From: Desulfosporosinus nitroreducens
GTDB lineage: Bacteria; Bacillota; Desulfitobacteriia; Desulfitobacteriales; Desulfitobacteriaceae
Assembly: GCF_023897015.1 (NCBI RefSeq)
Contig: NZ_JAMHFY010000011.1
Span: forward strand, 102,162 to 166,161
Length of the DNA stretch: 64,000 bases
Reading direction: 5' to 3'
This document shows positions 1 through 8,696 of the stretch, in pieces. The translations under genes and the position numbers were made by a program. The notes below the pieces were generated by a model that was not told the DNA's origin, searched no databases, and worked only from the letters and a program-made list of their open reading frames with translations. Every line of letters begins with the position of its first letter. Within the stretch, counting starts at the first letter, position 1.

Positions 1-2
1 CA

Positions 3-1424
3 GATGAGGTCGAATTTTTAAAAGAGAAGATTCAGACACTACTAACAACAAAGGGATTTAAAATTGAACATCCAGAAGTAATGGAAATATTAAAAAAAGC
101 GGGCGCGGAGGTATCAGAGTCCACTGGCTTAGTTAAGTTGCCTAAATCCTTATTTGAAGAAGCCTTAAAACAAGTTCCTCGTGAGTTCACTTTAGCAGGT
201 ATTGACCCTAAAAATGATTTGAAATTTCCTCATCCTCAAGGATTGTTCCATACGAGGACGTGCACAGGCGGTATGTTCTATCCTAATGAAAGTGAAAACG
301 GCGAGTATCATCACATTTTGATCGAAGAGGTAGCAGAGTGGACAAGGTTAGTTAACTCCTTGGAAAATATCAACTTCTGGTCGTTGCCATCAACAAATCC
401 TGTAGGTTTCCCCGCAGAAACTATTGATATTCATACACTTAATACTGTTTTACGAAATACGACAAAACATGGCTGGGTACAGCCCTATGAAGCAGATAAT
501 ATTAAATATTTGATAGAAATGGCCGCTGCTGTAGCTGGCGGAAAAGATAAACTTCGCGAGAGACCCATTATCAGCGCGATTTGCTGCTCTGTTCCTCCCT
601 TGACGTACAAATATATGGATATGAATATCATTTACGAATGCTGTAAGGCTGGGGTTCCGCTTCAACCTTGTTCTTTACCGGCGGCCGGTGCCAATGTCCC
701 TATTACTCCGTCAGGAATTGCTCTGATGGCCTGCGCAGAGGTGTTGGCGATGATTTTAATGGCCCAAATTATTGCGCCTGGAACACCATGTGTGGCTACA
801 CCGCTGTTATTTGAAATGGATATGTTGACAACTGTCACTACACAGGCTTCTATGTCCACAACTATGGGAAGAATGATGGCCATGCAGCTCTTTAGTGAAG
901 GATATGGTATCCCTTGCCATACTTATGGTACGGGTACGGATAGTTGCACTATGGATGGACAAGCTGGATTTGAGCAAGCTTCCATCAGTCACATGGTTGC
1001 TTTAGCAGGAGCCTCAGTCCTTGGCGGAGCAGGTCAGATCGAAACCGCTAAGGCTATCAATCCTATGCAGTTAATTATCGATAACGACGTTTTCGGATTG
1101 GTGAAACAATTGAAGGGCGGTTCTATCGTCGATGAGGAAGCTGTTGATTGGGCTGATGTCATAGCACTAGCCGAGCATGAAGGATTTGTGGATAAAAAAC
1201 ATACCTTTAAGCATTTCCGCGATGGTTACCGGACAAAAGTCTTTTCTCGCGATTCAAGAACAGCTTGGGTAGGAAAAGGCAGCAAAGACATTGCCGCGAG
1301 GGCTAAAGATCAATATCAATTAATAAAGGGAAATTATCAGCCCATTAACCTGCCTAAAGAAGTAACTGAAGAATTGGATGCAATCGTAAAACGCGCTGAT
1401 GAAGAACTTGGCAAGAAAAACTAA
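3..1424 (+). CDS. MttB-superfamily corrinoid methyltransferase (5' partial)
   Basis: The reading frame is open to the left edge and codes for plausible MttB-family N-terminal sequence before the first ATG at 81, so the true start lies outside the window. The family (COG5598) moves a methyl group from a quaternary or tertiary amine to a corrinoid protein. The segment TDSCTMDGQAG, near the middle of the C-terminal half, is typical of the family. There is no in-frame amber codon, so this is a non-pyrrolysine member like MtgB (glycine betaine) rather than trimethylamine MttB. The substrate cannot be read from sequence. Its place directly before the nicotinate genes, with a methyl-THF methyltransferase at the far end, suggests an N-methylated pyridine such as trigonelline (inference). 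Family assignment is confident. Confidence 0.88.
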   Translation, partial: DEVEFLKEKIQTLLTTKGFKIEHPEVMEILKKAGAEVSESTGLVKLPKSLFEEALKQVPREFTLAGIDPKNDLKFPHPQGLFHTRTCTGGMFYPNESENGEYHHILIEEVAEWTRLVNSLENINFWSLPSTNPVGFPAETIDIHTLNTVLRNTTKHGWVQPYEADNIKYLIEMAAAVAGGKDKLRERPIISAICCSVPPLTYKYMDMNIIYECCKAGVPLQPCSLPAAGANVPITPSGIALMACAEVLAMILMAQIIAPGTPCVATPLLFEMDMLTTVTTQASMSTTMGRMMAMQLFSEGYGIPCHTYGTGTDSCTMDGQAGFEQASISHMVALAGASVLGGAGQIETAKAINPMQLIIDNDVFGLVKQLKGGSIVDEEAVDWADVIALAEHEGFVDKKHTFKHFRDGYRTKVFSRDSRTAWVGKGSKDIAARAKDQYQLIKGNYQPINLPKEVTEELDAIVKRADEELGKKN

Positions 1425-1489
1425 AGGTCCTCAAGTGTGCTAACTTAAGAGCAACTCCGACAAGCTGGAAGTAGAGCTTTTAATATACA

Positions 1490-1535
1490 GGATGGGGACG
1501 AAATGAATTGAGAGACTTGGTCCCCATCCCCTTTT
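1490..1535 (+). terminator. Inverted repeat after the MttB-like gene
   Basis: A 10-bp perfect inverted repeat (GGATGGGGAC at 1490-1499 and its complement at 1520-1529) with a 20-nt loop is followed by CCTTTTGGGG. The T-run is short, so termination may be partial. It separates the methyltransferase transcript from the nicotinate dehydrogenase genes. Confidence 0.45.
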
Positions 1536-1618
1536 GGGGCATATTTTTCTGCACTATGAAAAACTGATCGGATGATGTAACCAACAAGGGCCATTATTTT
1601 TATTAAGGATGCGATTTT

Positions 1619-2494
1619 ATGCCAGATCTAAGTGAATATTACCAACCGCAATCTTTGACCGCTGCTCTGGAGCTATTAGCAAAATCAAACGGTAAATTGA
1701 TTCCCTTGGCGGGAGGGACCGACATCGTTCCGGCGATGGGAAAGGGGGAGCTAAAGGCCAACGGGCTAGTTGACTTATCTAAGTTATCGGAAATTCGGCG
1801 GATCAGTATGGACGACAGTGAGATAAAGATAGGTAGTTTGACTACCTTCGCGCAAATTGAGACTTCCCCCCTAATACAAGCGAAGGCGTCGCTATTGGCA
1901 GACGCTGCGGCTGCAGTCGGTTCACCTCAAATTCGCACTACAGGGACTATTGGTGGAAATATTGCCAATGCTTCGCCGGCAGCTGATACGGTTACAGCTT
2001 TGGTAACGTTAGATGCCCAGGCGAGGCTTGATTCCATTAAGGGATCTCGGCGTGTACTTGTGAGTGAATTATTGTGCGGAGTCGGAAAAACCAATATTCA
2101 CCCCCAGGAAATAATCACAGAGATAACCTTTAAGATACCATCTACAGGTAGTAAAACTGGTTTTATCAAGTTAGGCCGCCGTAAAGCCTTGGCGATAGCG
2201 AGAATGAATCTAGCGATTATTGTAACCTTAGACAATGGGAAAATTAGTTTTGCCCGTGTAGGTTTGGGTGCCGTCGGGCCAAATCCTCGTCGTTATCCGG
2301 TTTTGGAGAATAGTTTGGTGGGGCAAAGTCCATCGGAATCTTTAATCGACGAATTTGCCATTGAGGCTGAACGTGAAGTAACGCGAGTTTTGGGTTCTCG
2401 GCCTTCAGCCATATACAAGTGTGAAGCTGTGAAGGGGATCGCTCGGGATTTGTTGAAAAAAATGTTCTCGGATAGTGGACAGGGGGTGGTGTGA
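1619..2494 (+). CDS. ndhF: Nicotinate dehydrogenase, FAD subunit
   Basis: This is the FAD-binding subunit of a molybdenum hydroxylase (CoxM/XDH medium-subunit family). It carries electrons from the 2Fe-2S subunit to NADP during hydroxylation of nicotinate to 6-hydroxynicotinate. The FAD motifs AGGTDI (residues 31-36) and TIGGNIANASPAAD (about 110-123) are intact. The length of 291 aa is close to the E. barkeri subunit. The ATG at 1619 follows AAGGAT. The gene is followed one base later by ndhS and then by two separate Mo-domain subunits. That split is the hallmark of nicotinate dehydrogenase, as opposed to xanthine dehydrogenase, and together with the downstream pathway genes it fixes the substrate. 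Confidence 0.9.
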   Translation: MPDLSEYYQPQSLTAALELLAKSNGKLIPLAGGTDIVPAMGKGELKANGLVDLSKLSEIRRISMDDSEIKIGSLTTFAQIETSPLIQAKASLLADAAAAVGSPQIRTTGTIGGNIANASPAADTVTALVTLDAQARLDSIKGSRRVLVSELLCGVGKTNIHPQEIITEITFKIPSTGSKTGFIKLGRRKALAIARMNLAIIVTLDNGKISFARVGLGAVGPNPRRYPVLENSLVGQSPSESLIDEFAIEAEREVTRVLGSRPSAIYKCEAVKGIARDLLKKMFSDSGQGVV

Positions 2495-2495
2495 A

Positions 2496-2990
2496 GTGGC
2501 TCAATTTCACTTAGAAATGAAGGTTAACGGCAAAGCAATAGCTCTAGACATCGATCCGGGATTGCGGTTACTAGATGTCTTACGTGATATTCTACATTTA
2601 ACCGGCACCAAAGAAGGATGTGGAGAAGGGGAATGCGGCGCTTGCTCGGTCATCCTTGATGACGAGTTGGTTGACTCCTGTTTGATTCTTGCTCCTCAAG
2701 CTTATGGTAGAGAGGTAATAACGATTGAAGGCCTTGCCCTAAATGGAGAACTCGATCCTTACCAACAAGCTTTTTTAGAGGTTGGTGCCGTTCAGTGCGG
2801 GTACTGTACACCGGGAATGATCTTAGCTGCAAGAGTGTTGCTGAATCACAAGCCCAAGCCTTCCCAACAGGAGATAGCAAGGGCGATATCGGGCAACCTT
2901 TGTCGCTGCACGGGCTATGCAAAGATTGTTCAAGGCGTTGAAATAGCAGCATCTATTAAGGAAACGAAAGAAGGTGTCTCCCGTGCCTGA
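2496..2990 (+). CDS. ndhS: Nicotinate dehydrogenase, 2x[2Fe-2S] subunit
   Basis: This is the small iron-sulfur subunit. The N-terminal plant-ferredoxin cluster motif is CGEGECGACS plus a later Cys. The C-terminal helical domain holds CGYCTPGM and CRCTGY for the second cluster. I place the start at the GTG at 2496 rather than 2475. AGGGGGTGG lies about 9 nt upstream, and the gene then begins one base after the ndhF stop with a normal N-terminus (VAQFHLEM). The product is about 164 aa, normal for CoxS/NdhS. It passes electrons from the Mo site to FAD and is translationally coupled on both sides. Confidence 0.9.
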   Translation: MAQFHLEMKVNGKAIALDIDPGLRLLDVLRDILHLTGTKEGCGEGECGACSVILDDELVDSCLILAPQAYGREVITIEGLALNGELDPYQQAFLEVGAVQCGYCTPGMILAARVLLNHKPKPSQQEIARAISGNLCRCTGYAKIVQGVEIAASIKETKEGVSRA

Positions 2991-4257
2991 ATATAGTATT
3001 ATCGGCAAGTCAGTGCAGCGGGTTGACGGACCGCGAAAAGTTTCCGGGCAGGCTCAATATGCAGCAGATCTGAATATCCCGGGTGCTCTTTGTTTGAAAG
3101 TATTGCGCAGTAAGGTAGCCCATGCCTTAGTGAAAGAGATAAATGTAAGTGAAGCCTTAAAGGTTCCTGGGGTGGTACAAATTTTCACCCATGCCGATAT
3201 CCCTGGGATTAATAGCTACGGAATAATAATCAAAGATCAGCCGGCTCTAACTAATAAGGTACGCTTCAAAGGGGATGCTATAGCCTTAGTGGCGGCCCAG
3301 GATGAAGCAAGCGCGATTATAGCTCTGAGCTTGATTGAGGTAACCCTTGAGGAACTGCCTCCAATTTACGATGTTAAGGCTGCAATGAGGGAGGATGCTC
3401 CGGCAATCCACGATAGGGGTAATAGTATCTCAGCCTATAGGGTAAAAAAAGGGAATGTTGAATCAGCCCTGAAACAAGCAGAAGTTATAATTACTGGGAG
3501 TTATACCACCCAACGTATTGAGCATTGCTATATCGAAACAGAAGCTGGAGTAGCCTATATGGACAATGACCTGCTGGTGATTAAGGCAGGTACTCAGAAT
3601 CCTCATTATGACCGGCGTGATGTTGCCAGGGTCTTGGGCTTACCCATGAATAAAGTAAGGATTATCCAAACTACGACCGGCGGTGGGTTTGGCGGCAAAT
3701 TAGATATTTCCGTGCAGTGTTTCCTCGGCTTAGCTGCTTTAAAGTTAGGACGACCAGTGAAAATTGCATATGATCGACATGAGTCTTTTATTTCTACTGG
3801 AAAACGCCATCCATTCTACATTGATTACACCACTGCGGCCGACAAAGAAGGAAAGTTGTCCGCCGTTAAAGTTAGAATCGTTGGAGATACAGGGGCCTAC
3901 GCATCCTACGGCCCGGCAACTTTGCTTAGGGCTGCGGTACACGCAACGGGGCCTTATGAAGTACCTAATGTGGATATCGAAGCTTCTTGTGTCTATACCA
4001 ATAATCCCTTTAGTGGAGCGATGCGGGGCTTCGGCACACCGCAAATGGCGTTTGCTTGCGAGAGCCAGATGGATTTGGTCGCCCAGGCTGTAAATATTAG
4101 TCCTGTGGAAATGCGTCGTCGCAATATTTTTCAAAAAGGTGCGGTTACTGCTACCCAGCAAAAACTGGATGCTAGTATCGGTATCGGAAAAACTTTAGAG
4201 GCTGCTTGGGAAAAAGCTCTCCAGGTAATGCCTGGCCTGGGGGATGAAAATATATGA
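2983..4257 (+). CDS. ndhL: Nicotinate dehydrogenase, large Mo-domain subunit
   Basis: This is the N-terminal half of a xanthine-dehydrogenase-type molybdopterin subunit (aldehyde oxidase a/b hammerhead, then first Mo-binding domain). GGGFGGKLD near residue 231 and the MRGFGTPQ segment near residue 346 are the recognised Mo-cofactor loops. The length of about 424 aa matches E. barkeri NdhL. The likely start is the GTG at 2983, with AAGAAGG 8 nt upstream; an earlier GTG at 2974 lies inside that site. It overlaps ndhS by 8 nt, and its stop overlaps the ndhM start (ATGA). In most relatives L and M are one polypeptide. The split is a known feature of NDH, not a frameshift here. Confidence 0.9.
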   Translation: MPEYSIIGKSVQRVDGPRKVSGQAQYAADLNIPGALCLKVLRSKVAHALVKEINVSEALKVPGVVQIFTHADIPGINSYGIIIKDQPALTNKVRFKGDAIALVAAQDEASAIIALSLIEVTLEELPPIYDVKAAMREDAPAIHDRGNSISAYRVKKGNVESALKQAEVIITGSYTTQRIEHCYIETEAGVAYMDNDLLVIKAGTQNPHYDRRDVARVLGLPMNKVRIIQTTTGGGFGGKLDISVQCFLGLAALKLGRPVKIAYDRHESFISTGKRHPFYIDYTTAADKEGKLSAVKVRIVGDTGAYASYGPATLLRAAVHATGPYEVPNVDIEASCVYTNNPFSGAMRGFGTPQMAFACESQMDLVAQAVNISPVEMRRRNIFQKGAVTATQQKLDASIGIGKTLEAAWEKALQVMPGLGDENI

Positions 4258-5252
4258 AAAAACGTGGGTACGGTCTAGCTAATATGTGGTATGGCATTGG
4301 AAATACAGCTAACCCCAATCCTTCAGGTGCATTTGTTGATTTTTTGGATGATGGGACGGCTATCGTGTTGACCGGCTGCGCTGACATTGGGCAGGGTTCA
4401 AATACTGTCCTGGCTCAGATTGCGGCTGAGACCTTAGGTATTTGTATAGAAGATGTCGTCATCATATCAGCTGATACTGAAGTAACGCCAGATGCGGGTG
4501 CTTCATCGGCATCTAGACAAACGTATGTTTCGGGCAATGCAGTTCGCTTGGCTGCCGAAAAGGTTCGGGATCAGGTTATTGCTATAGCAGCCGAAATATT
4601 AAATTTACCGACAGAAACGGTAAACCTCTATCAAGGGGAGATATGGAATAGCAACGAGTCTAGTGGCGTGAGTATAAAAGATATTATTATCAAGTGCCGA
4701 AGCAAAGGTATCTTAACTCTAGGACATGGCTCATATAATCCGGTTACCACTATGCTGGATCCGGAAACCGGAAAGGGTATCCCCTATGCGACCTATGCTT
4801 TTGCCACTCAGGTAGCTGAAGTAGAAGTAGATACGGAAACAGGTATAGTAGAAGTCAAACAAATTGTAGCTGCCCATGATGTTGGTACGGCCATCAACCC
4901 ACAAAATGTGGAAGGACAGATTGAGGGAGGCTGTGCTATGGGGATAGGTTATGCTTTGCTTGAAGAAGTAATTCTCAAGGATGGCGAAATACAAAATCCT
5001 GGCATGTCAACCTATCTGATTCCTACATCTTTAGATGTTCCGGAAATTCATACCATCATCATCGAAGAATCTGAAATTAGCGGACCTTACGGAGCAAAAG
5101 GGGTGGGTGAACCAGCCTTGGTGCCGACGGCTGCGGCTATTGCTAATGCTGTTGCCGACGCTTTGGGAATTCGCATTTATGATTTGCCACTAACCCCTGA
5201 AAGAGTCGTGGCAGCACTAAAATCGGCGCAGGAAGATAGTAAGAAAGTATAA
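4254..5252 (+). CDS. ndhM: Nicotinate dehydrogenase, medium Mo-domain subunit
   Basis: This is the C-terminal half of the molybdopterin dehydrogenase (332 aa; the E. barkeri subunit is about the same size). It contains the Mo-binding GCADIGQGSNT segment and the catalytic GPYGAKGVGEPAL loop, whose Glu is the conserved base of xanthine-dehydrogenase-type enzymes. The ATG at 4254 overlaps the ndhL stop. With NdhF, S and L it forms the enzyme converting nicotinate to 6-hydroxynicotinate. E. barkeri NDH carries labile selenium; this cannot be judged from sequence. Confidence 0.9.
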   Translation: MKKRGYGLANMWYGIGNTANPNPSGAFVDFLDDGTAIVLTGCADIGQGSNTVLAQIAAETLGICIEDVVIISADTEVTPDAGASSASRQTYVSGNAVRLAAEKVRDQVIAIAAEILNLPTETVNLYQGEIWNSNESSGVSIKDIIIKCRSKGILTLGHGSYNPVTTMLDPETGKGIPYATYAFATQVAEVEVDTETGIVEVKQIVAAHDVGTAINPQNVEGQIEGGCAMGIGYALLEEVILKDGEIQNPGMSTYLIPTSLDVPEIHTIIIEESEISGPYGAKGVGEPALVPTAAAIANAVADALGIRIYDLPLTPERVVAALKSAQEDSKKV

Positions 5253-5337
5253 AGCGAAGGAGACTTTCTGGGGAAAAGGCAGAAAGGATAACTGACGCTG
5301 TGGTGTCATTAACTAGATGCGTAGAGGAGGGGACTTT

Positions 5338-6498
5338 ATGGGGATTATAGCACTAGTAAACATTGGAATGATTGTAACTGGGGATATTAAACAACCGCTC
5401 AGTAAGGCAACTACGATGGTTGTTCAAGATGGAAAAATTGCCAAAATCGGTAACGCTGATATTTTGGAAGGTTTTAAGGTGGAAAAGACGATTGATGTAG
5501 CAGGGATGACCGTTACCCCGGGCTTAATCGACTCTCATGTCCATCCGGTGATTGGAGATTATACCCCTCGCCAAAAAACCCAAGATTATCTGGATGGTTC
5601 CGTACATGGTGGAGTGACAACATTTATCTCCGCAGGTGAACCTCACTTTCCTGGACGTCCAAAAGATCCCGCTGGAACCAAGGCCTTAGCGATACTGGTT
5701 CATAAGTCCTTCAAAAACTTACGTTCATCCGGTTTAAAAGTTCATGGTGGGGCGGTAATTCTGGAAAAGGGACTTGTGGAAGCCGATTTCGCTGAGATGG
5801 CCAAGGAAGGGGTTTGGCTCGTAGGGGAAGTAGGCTTGGGAAGTGTAAAGAAACCGGAAGATGCTGTACCAATGGTTAATTGGGCCAAAAAATATGGTAT
5901 GAAAATAGCGATGCATACTGGTGGGACTTCAATTCCAGGAAGCTCAACTGTTACAGCGGATGATGTCATTGCGGTCCAGCCTACGGTAGTATCCCATGTT
6001 AATGGTGGTCCTACGGCTATTGCTCCTGCCGAAGTCGAAAAGTTGATTAACACTACTGATTTGACGCTCGAGATTGTACAATGTGGCAATCCGAAGATTG
6101 CTGCTTTAACCGTCAGTAAATTGGCAGAGAAAGATGCTTTAGATAGAGTCATCTTCGGAAATGATTCTCCGTCCGGAACGGGTATTATTCCGTTGGGAAT
6201 CTTACGGACGATAAGCTTTATAGCTTCTATAACGAATGTTTCTGCTGAGAAAGTTATCGCCATGGCAACAGGCAATACTGCTCGGGTCTTTGGTTTGGAG
6301 ACGGGTCTTATCGCTGAAGGTAAAGAAGCCGACTTGGTGATAATGGATGCTCCCATGGGTTCAATAGGGAGCAACGCCTTAGAAGCGTTAGAGGCGGGTG
6401 ATTTACCAGCAGTTGCTCTTGTAATGGTTGATGGAGTTATCAAAGTTACCAAGAGTCGTAACACTCCCCCTTCCGAACGTAATTATTCTGTAAAGTAA
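5338..6498 (+). CDS. ena: Enamidase
   Basis: This amidohydrolase-superfamily enzyme hydrolyses 1,4,5,6-tetrahydro-6-oxonicotinate to 2-formylglutarate and ammonia, the ring-opening step. The metal ligands are visible: HVH after GLIDS near residue 61, HTGGTS, the His of VSHVNGG, and the Asp of FGNDSPSG. An upstream in-frame ATG at 5317 overlaps the ribosome binding site. The ATG at 5338 is preceded by AGAGGAGG and gives the N-terminus MGIIALVNIG, so I choose it. The product is 386 aa, as in E. barkeri. Position between ndhM and hnr matches the pathway. Confidence 0.9.
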   Translation: MGIIALVNIGMIVTGDIKQPLSKATTMVVQDGKIAKIGNADILEGFKVEKTIDVAGMTVTPGLIDSHVHPVIGDYTPRQKTQDYLDGSVHGGVTTFISAGEPHFPGRPKDPAGTKALAILVHKSFKNLRSSGLKVHGGAVILEKGLVEADFAEMAKEGVWLVGEVGLGSVKKPEDAVPMVNWAKKYGMKIAMHTGGTSIPGSSTVTADDVIAVQPTVVSHVNGGPTAIAPAEVEKLINTTDLTLEIVQCGNPKIAALTVSKLAEKDALDRVIFGNDSPSGTGIIPLGILRTISFIASITNVSAEKVIAMATGNTARVFGLETGLIAEGKEADLVIMDAPMGSIGSNALEALEAGDLPAVALVMVDGVIKVTKSRNTPPSERNYSVK

Positions 6499-6534
6499 TC
6501 TGTAGTTAATGGATGACAGGGAGGACTGAACTTC

Positions 6535-8022
6535 ATGGCAGTTGTGATTGATAGTGAGATATGTAAGGGATGTGGTATCTGTAGTAAGGAATGTCCTAAC
6601 AAGGCTATCCTTATTCAGGATAAAAAGGCTTTTATTCAAGATAGTTGTACTGGCTGCGGAATCTGTACTAGAGTATGCCCTTTCAACGCGGCTGCTGAGA
6701 TCAGTGAGATTAAAGAAGGGGCAGTAAAATGTACCTCTTGTCCTGTACAATGCGAGGTTTTAGAAGGGTACACGGGAGCTTGCCAACGCTATAGAAATGA
6801 TAGAGGTCAGCTTATCCGTAATCGGAAACTAGTGACGGATGTTATTCCAGGAGGCCCACTGATTACTGCAGTTGGGGCTGGAACTGCCTATCCATGCTGT
6901 CGACCAGCACCGCATATTGTTCAGGATACTATTGATGGTGTAGAGATGGTTACTGTCGTGACCGAAGCGCCTTTAAGTTACAGTGGAATTAAGGTTAAGA
7001 TCGATACTAATTTGTTTGTAGGTGAAGAAGGCACTAAGGTTAAGCGTAATGGCAAAGTTGTTGGGATGGTTGATACTGAAGAGTACGGTTCTAAAATGCT
7101 CTCAATTGGCGGAGCAAATCTTCTTACAGGTAAAGATGGATTTATTGTTGCTCGAACCATTGTGGAAATCGCCAATGGAGAACGAGTGACGTTGAAAGTT
7201 GAGAATAACACCCTGGAACTTCAAGTTGGTTGTCCACCAATTATCAACGGGGTAGAAGATACAAAGATGCGTGTTGGTTGTGGAAGTGCAACGATTGGGA
7301 TGTTTGCTGCGAAGCTCAAAGAAGTTGTCGATGAAGCGATCATTCTTGATCACCATGTGGTTGGCTTGCTCTCAGAGCATATGGCTGGAGAATCAGTCGG
7401 TATGAGCTGGAGCGGAATCATTCCCAATGCCAGACGGAGTACGCGGGGACGTTACTTCGGGGAACATGGCCAGGGCTGGGGTGGAACTAATATAGAAAAT
7501 CCAAAAGATGCGATTAAGTCGGTCGATATGTCCAGGGCTAAGCCAGGTATGAAAGTCCTTGTAACCGAGACCACTGGAAGAATGGCAGCCCTATTCGAGG
7601 TTCAAATAGATGGTTCCGTGCTTGAAGTATCCATGACCGATGAGGTTAAGAGTGGAGTTGATGCTATCCGCGATACGTGTGAAAATGCACGAGTATCCGC
7701 TCTCTATGTTGGAGGAACAGGTGGAAGTGCACGTGCTGGAGTGGCGGTAAATCCGCTTAAAGTAACACAGGCTGTCCATAACCGAGAGGCATTATTAACC
7801 ATCGGCGGTGCTGAAGTCTTTGTGCTCCCTGGTGGGGGAATTAACTTCATGGTCGATGTTGAAAAAGTAGTTTCCAAAGCTTTTACTTGGGTTCCCACAC
7901 CGGCAACAGTAGCTCCGGTAGAATATACGATGTCCTTAGAAAAGTATAAGGAAATTGGTGGCCATATCCAGGCGATCAAGAAGCTGAGTGAGATCGTGTC
8001 TCAAGAGGACTCCTCCAGCTAA
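6535..8022 (+). CDS. hnr: 6-Hydroxynicotinate reductase
   Basis: It reduces 6-hydroxynicotinate to 1,4,5,6-tetrahydro-6-oxonicotinate with ferredoxin. The N-terminus is a two-[4Fe-4S] ferredoxin domain (CKGCGICSKECP and CTGCGICTRVCP, residues about 9-50). A further Cys-rich stretch (CTSCPVQC) follows, then a long domain of about 400 aa that is specific to this family. The ATG at 6535 has GGGAGG upstream. The length of 495 aa fits the family. It comes just after enamidase although it acts before it. Family-specific, so the call is firm. Confidence 0.88.
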   Translation: MAVVIDSEICKGCGICSKECPNKAILIQDKKAFIQDSCTGCGICTRVCPFNAAAEISEIKEGAVKCTSCPVQCEVLEGYTGACQRYRNDRGQLIRNRKLVTDVIPGGPLITAVGAGTAYPCCRPAPHIVQDTIDGVEMVTVVTEAPLSYSGIKVKIDTNLFVGEEGTKVKRNGKVVGMVDTEEYGSKMLSIGGANLLTGKDGFIVARTIVEIANGERVTLKVENNTLELQVGCPPIINGVEDTKMRVGCGSATIGMFAAKLKEVVDEAIILDHHVVGLLSEHMAGESVGMSWSGIIPNARRSTRGRYFGEHGQGWGGTNIENPKDAIKSVDMSRAKPGMKVLVTETTGRMAALFEVQIDGSVLEVSMTDEVKSGVDAIRDTCENARVSALYVGGTGGSARAGVAVNPLKVTQAVHNREALLTIGGAEVFVLPGGGINFMVDVEKVVSKAFTWVPTPATVAPVEYTMSLEKYKEIGGHIQAIKKLSEIVSQEDSSS

Positions 8023-8696
8023 AGCCTCTACTCTGAAAAAAGCAGACTAGACAGGGGGACGGTTCTGTCGGGCTCTGGGGCGGAGCGCTTTTCTACACGC
8101 GTCTGCGAGTTCCGCCGCTGGCTCGCTGGACGGTTCGCGAGCGCGTCCGAACCTCTGGGTATTTCTGCATGTGAACCTGCGGCGCGCTACGGGGACGCGA
8201 ACCGTCGGCGCTCGCCTTAGCGCGGCTTCACTGACGCATCCGCTTAGCAGAAAAGCGCTCCTTCAGCCAGTTTATTGAGTGAGTAAGCAGAACTTTGGGG
8301 GTGCTCTGGTTAGGTTTCGCGGAATCTTGCACGTGTTAGCATTTTTCATCATCTGCTGGTGCTACGGCAGCGGCATGGAGGGCTACTCTGAAAAAAAGCC
8401 CAGTCAGACCCCAAACGGCAGTTTCGCCTACAGGAGTGAACGAATCTCATGGAGAGGCGGTAAGGCCCACAAAGCTTGGGCGGGGAAGCGCAGCCACGGG
8501 TTCACTCCAGGTATTACCCGGAGGTTTGGCGAAGCTCCCGCGCAAGCGCGTGGGCGAGCCTCGGAATGTTGAGTGAACGGATGTGGGTGAAACTGCCCGA
8601 CCCAAGCGACCCGTTTTCATCCTCTGCTGGTGCTGAGGCAGCGGCATGGGGGGCTATCCCCGAAGGAACTTCGTGGTGAAGGAGGTGTCTTCCCAA
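8023..8696. repeat. GC-rich structured intergenic element with nested inverted repeats
   Basis: A 670-bp gene-free stretch, visibly richer in GC than the operon around it. A 13-bp perfect inverted repeat (8082-8094 with 8249-8261) encloses an inner 11-bp one (8129-8139 with 8196-8206), so 8082-8261 can fold into one long hairpin. GACAG..CTGTC around 8050-8069 forms a smaller palindrome with the core GGGACGGTTCTGTCG, which resembles REP-like elements linked to RAYT transposases. A ~43-bp direct repeat follows at 8343-8385 and 8614-8656. GGAGTGAAC near 8434 pairs with GTTCACTCC near 8500. Short ORFs here have no RBS and no recognisable product. It probably inserted into the operon. Confidence 0.6.

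Noticed and set aside
3..1424. Pyrrolysine-containing MttB
   Set aside because: No in-frame TAG in the visible part of the gene, and stop is TAA.
2974..5252. Frameshift splitting a single molybdopterin dehydrogenase subunit
   Set aside because: The split with an ATGA overlap is the normal NdhL/NdhM arrangement of nicotinate dehydrogenase.
5742..6464. Long minus-strand open frame (240 codons) opposite the enamidase gene
   Set aside because: It is a codon-bias shadow of ena: low-complexity Ser/Ala/Pro/Ile composition, no RBS, no family.
8279..8679. Open frames within the GC-rich repeat region
   Set aside because: No RBS, no recognisable domains, and sequence dominated by palindromes.
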